Source: Pararheinheimera marina
GTDB lineage: Bacteria; Pseudomonadota; Gammaproteobacteria; Enterobacterales; Alteromonadaceae
Reading direction: 5' to 3'
Length of the DNA: 64,000 nucleotides
Assembly (NCBI RefSeq): GCF_042654345.1
Contig: NZ_JBHSGB010000005.1
Span: 1 to 64,000 of the forward strand
The notes under the pieces are model-generated. The model had not been told where the DNA came from. It saw only the letters and a program-made list of their open reading frames with translations, and ran no database searches. Position numbers and translations under genes: made by a program. Shown one piece after another: positions 59,382-64,000 of this stretch. How positions within the stretch are numbered: position 1 is the first letter of the stretch; each line of letters opens with the position of its first letter.

Positions 59382-59939
59382 ATGAAGACTGCTCAAGAAG
59401 TACGTGCTGGCAACGTGATCATGGTAGACAACGAGCCAATGGTGGTTCAGAAGGCTGAATTCAACAAATCTGGCCGTAACGCTGCTGTTGTTAAAATGAA
59501 AATGAAAGGCCTGTTGTCTGGTCAGGGCGCAGAAACTGTGTATCGTGCTGACGACAAGTTCGAACAAGTCATGCTGGACAACAAAGAAGTGACTTACTCT
59601 TACTTCGCTGATCCAATGTACGTGTTCATGGACGCTGAATACAACCAATACGAAATCGAAGCGGACAACATGACCGACGCGCTGAAATACCTGGTGCCGG
59701 AAATGCCATGTTCAGTCGTATTCTACGGCGAGCGCGCTATCTCTGTTGACCTGCCAACCATCGTTGTGCGTGAAGTGACTTACACTGAGCCAGCGGCTCG
59801 TGGCGACACCTCAGGCAAAGTAATGAAAGTGGCTAAAATTGAAACTGGTTTCGAACTGCAGGTTCCTGCATTCGTTGAAATCGGCGACAAGATTGAAATC
59901 GATACCCGTACTGACGAGTACCGTAGCCGCGCCAAGTAA
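59382..59939 (+). CDS. efp: Elongation factor P (arginine type)
   Basis: A 185-residue protein with three beta-barrel domains that relieves ribosome stalling at polyproline stretches. The modified loop reads FNKSGRNAAVV. With the second of two tandem ATGs (59382) as start the Arg is residue 32, the exact EarP target; the first ATG (59379) would make it 33, so 59382 is preferred. Genomes with EarP lack the EpmA lysine route, consistent with Arg here. Codon use is that of a highly expressed gene. A strong terminator follows. Confidence 0.96.
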   Translation: MKTAQEVRAGNVIMVDNEPMVVQKAEFNKSGRNAAVVKMKMKGLLSGQGAETVYRADDKFEQVMLDNKEVTYSYFADPMYVFMDAEYNQYEIEADNMTDALKYLVPEMPCSVVFYGERAISVDLPTIVVREVTYTEPAARGDTSGKVMKVAKIETGFELQVPAFVEIGDKIEIDTRTDEYRSRAK

Positions 59940-59958
59940 TTTGGTTGGTTTATTCTGC

Positions 59959-59995
59959 AAAAGGGCCAGCTCAAACGACTGGCCCTTTTGTTTTA
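59959..59995 (+). terminator. Rho-independent terminator after efp
   Basis: The 11-base stem AAAAGGGCCAG/CTGGCCCTTTT with a 9-base loop is followed by GTTTT. Confidence 0.9.
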
Positions 59996-60028
59996 TAGCC
60001 GTCAACAAGCCTGAATGGACGATAAAGC

Positions 60029-60544
60029 ATGAGCCTGATTTCGACCTCTTTACCTGATGTGCAGTTACGCCTGGCGCAAGCGACTGATGTGCCGGTGATT
60101 TTAAGTTTTATCCGCCAACTGGCCGAGTATGAAAAGCTGTCGCACCAGGTGGTCGCTACCGAACAGAGCCTGACCGACACGCTGTTTGGTGCCAAAGCGT
60201 ACGCCGAAGTGGTGATTGCCGAACATCAGGGCCAGCCGGCTGGTTTTGCCTTGTTCTTCCACAACTATTCGACCTTTTTGGCCAAACCTGGTTTGTACCT
60301 GGAAGATTTATTTGTCGCACCGGACAAGCGTGGGCTTGGCCTTGGCAAAGCGCTGATCACTTATCTGGCCAGGCTCGCCGTCGAACGTGATTGCGGCCGG
60401 ATGGAATGGTCAGTGCTGGACTGGAATCAGCCAGCCATTGATTTTTACCAATCACTTGGCGCTTCGATGCTGGATGACTGGCGTATTAACAGAGTGACAG
60501 GCGATAGCCTGATGCAAATGGCTGCGCTTTTTCCAAAAGCTTAA
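60029..60544 (+). CDS. GNAT N-acetyltransferase, SSAT/diamine-like
   Basis: A 171-residue GNAT. VQLRLAQATDVPVILSFIRQLAEYEKL at the N-terminus, the YLEDLFVAPDKRGLGLGKALITYLA core with the acetyl-CoA pyrophosphate loop (R-G-x-G-x-G), and WSVLDWNQPAIDFYQSLGA at the end are like spermidine/spermine- or thialysine-type acetyltransferases. The substrate is probably an amine but not determined. It converges with the NamZ-like gene. Confidence 0.88.
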   Translation: MSLISTSLPDVQLRLAQATDVPVILSFIRQLAEYEKLSHQVVATEQSLTDTLFGAKAYAEVVIAEHQGQPAGFALFFHNYSTFLAKPGLYLEDLFVAPDKRGLGLGKALITYLARLAVERDCGRMEWSVLDWNQPAIDFYQSLGASMLDDWRINRVTGDSLMQMAALFPKA

Positions 60545-60555
60545 CGCTCTGCAGC

Positions 60556-61794
60556 TTAGGGAGACGCCGGGTAATCCGGATACAGCAGGTAAGGACGGCG
60601 ACGCAGGCGGAACTGCTGCAGCTCGGCTTGCCAGCTTTGGCGGATTTGTCGTTCGCTCAGGCCCTGTGTCAGCTGTATTCTAAGCGCGTCAGTTCCTGCC
60701 AGCTTGTCAAAAAAGGCTGGACTGGTGATCAGCGGTTGACCGGCGTGGCGAAAGGCCTGCTGTGCATCAATCAGGTAACGTAGGGTAAAACCTGATGTCT
60801 GTTGCTGCCTTAAGTCCTGGCCATAATGCCGCTGGTCCTGTCCCAAGGGGTTGCTGGCACTGCCTGGGCTTGCGAGCGGCGTAAAGTTAAAATCGCCTAA
60901 CTTCACTTTGGGATGGCCAAGTTGCTGAAAGGGAGCGGCAGTGCCTCGGCCCACACTAACCTCTGTGGCTTCAAAAAAGCCCAGCGACGGGTAGAGTGCA
61001 ATTGCTTTGGCATTCGGCAGATTCGGGCTGGGTTTAACCGGCAGTGCATAGGGCATTTCCCTGCGGTACTCTGCCACAGGGATCACTTTGAGCCGCAGCG
61101 TATCGGCTTTGTCCAGCCAGCCTTCACCTTTGGCCATCAGCGCCAGCTCGCCCAAAGTCATGCCATGCAGCAGTGGCAGCGGGTAAATGCCCACAAAAGA
61201 GCGAAACTCAGGCTTGAGCGTTGGGCCATCCAGATAAGACCCGTTCGGATTTGGCCTGTCGAGCACCCAGACCACAACGCCGGCAGACGCCGCTGCCCGC
61301 AGCACATAATGCAGGCTACTCAGATAGGTGTAATAGCGCACGCCAACATCCTGCAGATCAAACAGCAGCACATCGATTCCGGCCAATTGCTCTGCTGTCG
61401 GGCCTTTGTGTTTGCCGTACAACGACCAGACCGGAACCGCCAGCGGGGCATAACGGCCGTCTTGCACCACAGCGCCGGCATCAGCACTGCCGCTAATGCC
61501 ATGCTCAGGCGTAAAAATCGCCTGGATGTTCAAGCCTTGCGTCGGCAGTAAATCCAGCAGGTGACAGCCACCCCATTGCGAACTGGGATTGACCACCACA
61601 GCCAATTTTTTGCCTTGCAGTTCGCCCGCCCATTGCTGGTACTGGCCCAAGCCGGTGCGAATCATTTCTGGTTGTGGTGTACAGGCGATCGTCTTTAGAG
61701 GGGATAGCAGAAGCCCAATAAATACAAATGCTTGAAGTAATCCGGTTGAAGTTACGCGTGACGATTTTTGTTGATTTTGGTAACCCGTAACCAT
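60556..61794 (-). CDS. NamZ-like (DUF1343) exo-beta-N-acetylmuramidase
   Basis: A protein of about 412 residues with a signal sequence (LLQAFVFIGLLLSPLKTIACTP), possibly a lipoprotein, although the lipobox is poor. DUF1343 landmarks are TPEHGISGSADAGAVV with catalytic-region Glu/His, DLQDVGVRYYTYLSSL, DRPNPNG, DGPTLKPEFRSFVGIYPLPLLHGMT split across the binding site, and PSPNLPN. NamZ enzymes remove terminal N-acetylmuramic acid from peptidoglycan fragments during recycling. The start is uncertain: ATG 61869 overlapping the upstream PBP4 gene is possible, but 61794 gives a more normal signal peptide. The pairing with a PBP4-like gene supports a cell-wall role. Confidence 0.85.
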   Translation of the reverse strand: MVTGYQNQQKSSRVTSTGLLQAFVFIGLLLSPLKTIACTPQPEMIRTGLGQYQQWAGELQGKKLAVVVNPSSQWGGCHLLDLLPTQGLNIQAIFTPEHGISGSADAGAVVQDGRYAPLAVPVWSLYGKHKGPTAEQLAGIDVLLFDLQDVGVRYYTYLSSLHYVLRAAASAGVVVWVLDRPNPNGSYLDGPTLKPEFRSFVGIYPLPLLHGMTLGELALMAKGEGWLDKADTLRLKVIPVAEYRREMPYALPVKPSPNLPNAKAIALYPSLGFFEATEVSVGRGTAAPFQQLGHPKVKLGDFNFTPLASPGSASNPLGQDQRHYGQDLRQQQTSGFTLRYLIDAQQAFRHAGQPLITSPAFFDKLAGTDALRIQLTQGLSERQIRQSWQAELQQFRLRRRPYLLYPDYPASP

Positions 61795-61858
61795 GAGGGA
61801 TTTCAGTTCCCACACTGTTTTTGCGCCAGGCTTTACTGATGCATACTGATGGGCGCTG

Positions 61859-63304
61859 TTAGTGTTCATCGGTCATCAACGCCTCGACCAAAGCGTCCAG
61901 CACGGGCCGCCCTTTGTACGACGCATAAGGATGATTCAGCATTGCCACCAGCACCCAATCGCCTTGACCCGGCACTTTCAGGTATCCCGCCAGCGCGACG
62001 ACATTGCGTAAGGTACCGGTTTTTAGCCGCGCCTGTTGTTTCAGCCCTGGCGCTTTAAAACGGTTTTTCAGGGTACCATCCACGCCCGCCAGCGGCAGGC
62101 TGCTGATCAATTCCGGCGCATAAGGCGATTGCCAGGCATGCTGCAACACACTGGCTAACAAGCGTGGGCTGATCCGCTCCTGTCGTGACAGGCCAGAACC
62201 ATTGTCCAGTACCAGACCCTGGGGTGGCAATCCAATGCTGTGTAACCATTGGGTTAGTTGAGCTTCGGCCTGGGCCTGGCTGTTGTTGCTTTGCTGCTGC
62301 GCCAGTGCCAGAAATAGCAGCCGGGTTAATGCATTGTCAGAGTTTTTATTGATGCTGCGAAGCCGCTCCGCTAACGGTGGGTCTTGCTGAGTGGCCAGCA
62401 AAACAGAGGTCGCCGGCATCTCTGCGCCTGGCGGCGGGTTGGACGCTTCTATCACCAGCAGCTCAGTCTGACCGCTGATTTGCTGCCAGATTTGCTGCAG
62501 CATCAGACGGCTTTGGTCGGCGCGGTTAAACAGCTGGCGGTACAATTGGCGCTGGCAATGCTGCGGGAATTCGCCGCTGACTTTGAGCGCAAAGCCTTCT
62601 GGCTGGCGGTTAAGCTGCAGTTTCAGATGGGAGTGATGCCATAAAGCGCAGCTCTGACTGGTCAGCCGGACATCGCTGGCAATAGTGACGCCAGCCATCG
62701 CCGGTTGCAGCCGGGCCTCAAAGTGCTGAGCGTCGCTGCTATATTCGAGCAGCGACATGGCCCGCTCTAAAAACAGGGCATCCGGGATCAGGTTGTAATA
62801 GGCTTCCGGGCTCTCATCAAAATAACCGGCTTCCAAATCCTGCCGTGCCGGGCTTATCCAGCTACGGTCCAGCCAAAGTGCGGGCATTTGACGCAGACCG
62901 GCTTGATAGGCCTGCTGCAGCAGCCACCAGGCTTCAGCATAAGAGAGTTCAGTCGCACCATAACCTTTGAGCACCAGCGGCTGATTTGGCTTGGTAGCAG
63001 GAGGGCTGGCCGCACGCAGTTCGGTTTTCGCGCGGTAATCGGTACCAAGCAGCTCCAGTGCAGCAATACTGGTCAGCAGTTTCATGGTGGACGCCGGTTG
63101 CATGGCGCGGTCCGGCTGAAAGCTGAGGGTGGCGGACGGATTGTCGAGGGGGGAGGCAATAAAGGCCAGCGCGTCGCTGCTAAAGCCCTGCTGTTGCATA
63201 AGCGCCCGGACCTTGAACGGAACCTGAGCAGCGGCGGACGGTGTGGGTTCAGCCGCGCACAGCGGAGCTACTACCAATAGGGCCGACAGCCACTTCAGAT
63301 GCAT
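61859..63304 (-). CDS. dacB: PBP4/DacB-type D-alanyl-D-alanine carboxypeptidase
   Basis: A 481-residue periplasmic enzyme with signal peptide (LLVVAPLCAAEP). The penicillin-binding motifs are QPASTMKLLTS (SxxK, about 73-76), NSDNALTR (SxN) and KTGT near the C-terminus, with the large domain II insertion between SxxK and SxN, typical of class C LMM-PBPs. It trims or cuts peptide cross-links in peptidoglycan. The NamZ-like gene follows on the same strand, so joint turnover of wall fragments is likely. Confidence 0.92.
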   Translation of the reverse strand: MHLKWLSALLVVAPLCAAEPTPSAAAQVPFKVRALMQQQGFSSDALAFIASPLDNPSATLSFQPDRAMQPASTMKLLTSIAALELLGTDYRAKTELRAASPPATKPNQPLVLKGYGATELSYAEAWWLLQQAYQAGLRQMPALWLDRSWISPARQDLEAGYFDESPEAYYNLIPDALFLERAMSLLEYSSDAQHFEARLQPAMAGVTIASDVRLTSQSCALWHHSHLKLQLNRQPEGFALKVSGEFPQHCQRQLYRQLFNRADQSRLMLQQIWQQISGQTELLVIEASNPPPGAEMPATSVLLATQQDPPLAERLRSINKNSDNALTRLLFLALAQQQSNNSQAQAEAQLTQWLHSIGLPPQGLVLDNGSGLSRQERISPRLLASVLQHAWQSPYAPELISSLPLAGVDGTLKNRFKAPGLKQQARLKTGTLRNVVALAGYLKVPGQGDWVLVAMLNHPYASYKGRPVLDALVEALMTDEH

Positions 63305-63316
63305 CAGACACTCCTG

Positions 63317-64000
63317 TTAGCCAATCATCCACCAGCCAGCGATCACAAACGCCAGCCAGGCCAAGGCGCCGCAAAATAGCGCATAAGGCAACTGGGTGCG
63401 GACGTGCTCCAGTAAGTCACAACCCGACGCCACAGAGCTGACCGCTGTGGTATCCGAAATAGGCGAGCAGTGATCACCCCAAATACCGCCACTTAAAATA
63501 GCGGCCAGTACTAAGGACGGCGGCAAACCCAGCATTTCCACTAATGGCATGCCGATTGGGATCAGGATGGCAAAGGTGCCCCAGGAGGTACCGGTGGTGA
63601 AAGAGATAATGGCGCCTGCGACAAACAGCATGGCAGGGATCCACATCAGCGGCAGGCTGTCCTGCACAAAGGACGCCACATAAACGCCGGTGCCGAGCTG
63701 CTTCATCGCCTGGCCCAGCGCCATCGACAACAGCACGATGGTCACCAGCGGCAGCAGCTCGCTCATGCCTTTAAAGCCCTGGCTGACCAGTTCGTGATGG
63801 CCAGCTTTTTTATCCCATAACAACAAGGCATAAGCGACCAGACAGGCCAGGGTGGTAGCATACAAGGCGGCTTTGGCACCTGAGCCGTCGGTCAGGCTGC
63901 CGTTACCTGTCCACAGCATAAAGCCCACCATACCGCCCACCAGCGTTAGCAATGGCAGCAGCATGTAGCGTTTTTTACCGGCTGGCTCTTCAATTTCACT
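63317..64000 (-). CDS. NhaC-family Na+/H+ antiporter, C-terminal part (cut by window end)
   Basis: The last 227 residues of a multi-pass transporter; the gene continues beyond 64000, where the first visible residues are SEIEEPAGKKRYM. FTTGTSWGTFAILIPIGMPL and GGIWGDHCSPISDTTAVSSVASG are conserved NhaC blocks with transport-related Asp and Ser/Thr residues. It exchanges sodium, or possibly malate/lactate or amino acids as in some family members. The stop is 12 bases before the PBP4 start. Confidence 0.9.
   Translation of the reverse strand, partial: SEIEEPAGKKRYMLLPLLTLVGGMVGFMLWTGNGSLTDGSGAKAALYATTLACLVAYALLLWDKKAGHHELVSQGFKGMSELLPLVTIVLLSMALGQAMKQLGTGVYVASFVQDSLPLMWIPAMLFVAGAIISFTTGTSWGTFAILIPIGMPLVEMLGLPPSLVLAAILSGGIWGDHCSPISDTTAVSSVASGCDLLEHVRTQLPYALFCGALAWLAFVIAGWWMIG

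Noticed and set aside
60913..61551. 212-codon plus-strand ORF opposite the NamZ-like gene
   Set aside because: Composition (many Arg, His, Gln) is typical of a shadow of a GC-rich gene, while the minus-strand product has clear DUF1343 motifs.
1..64000. CRISPR arrays, rRNA/tRNA genes, complete IS elements or prophage
   Set aside because: No regularly spaced repeats, no transposase, integrase, capsid or tail genes, and no RNA gene signatures were recognised on reading the window.

Overview
The window looks like chromosome of a free-living gammaproteobacterium, most likely an Alteromonadales/Chromatiales-type organism such as Rheinheimera. This is a judgement from gene content: an EarP/EF-P pair with an Arg32-type EF-P, a short FeoB, Fiu/PiuC/TonB/ExbBD iron uptake and a thermostable-hemolysin operon. 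No database search was possible. No rRNA, tRNA, CRISPR array or complete insertion sequence was seen.

Layout. 1-10.6 kb is ordinary backbone: small membrane proteins, an HD-domain protein, VOC, VF530 and GST proteins, a LysE-type exporter, a PnuC/NadR-like NAD salvage operon, a MATE pump and an SGNH hydrolase. About 11.3-26.4 kb looks like an acquired island, more AT-rich in its middle. It holds a P1B-4 metal ATPase, an EptA-type phosphoethanolamine transferase, an LTA-synthase-like phosphoglycerol transferase, DgkA, a two-component system, an RcnR-like metal repressor and a CzcCBA efflux system. An inverted repeat lies at its left side. A single integron-type cassette with an attC-like site lies just past its right side. 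27-32.7 kb is an iron-uptake block (ExbD, ExbB, TonB, PiuC, Fiu receptor). 32.9-38.2 kb holds a NatAB-like ABC exporter, an orphan PPTase with a structured leader, and feoAB behind a Fur-like box.

38.3-46.3 kb is the most interesting part: one tightly packed ten-gene operon. It starts with a thermostable-hemolysin (GNAT-like) protein, an acyl-adenylating enzyme, a heme-oxygenase-like diiron oxidase and an SDR. These are followed by a TPR protein, a PmrAB/QseBC-type two-component system, a cupredoxin, an FTR1-like membrane protein without its REXXE motifs, and a predicted outer-membrane protein. 46.9-53.5 kb is a second, backbone version of the envelope-modification set (dgkA, LTA-synthase-like, PAP2, eptA), followed by an Omp85/POTRA-like gene broken by one in-frame TAA. 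53.6-64 kb is housekeeping: glnS, a solute-binding protein, EamB-like exporter, rhodanese, earP-efp, GNAT, NamZ-like, PBP4 and a partial NhaC antiporter.

Regulation ties distant parts together. Five copies of the PmrA-type direct repeat YTTAAK-N5-YTTAAK precede the hemolysin operon, both dgkA/LTA-synthase-like divergent pairs, the island eptA and the PAP2-eptA operon. The inference is that one or both window-encoded response regulators control a joint envelope-remodelling regulon that includes the uncharacterised hemolysin-ligase-oxidase operon. Separately, matching G-tract operators link the RcnR-like repressor to the metal ATPase and, through its own promoter, possibly to czcCBA.
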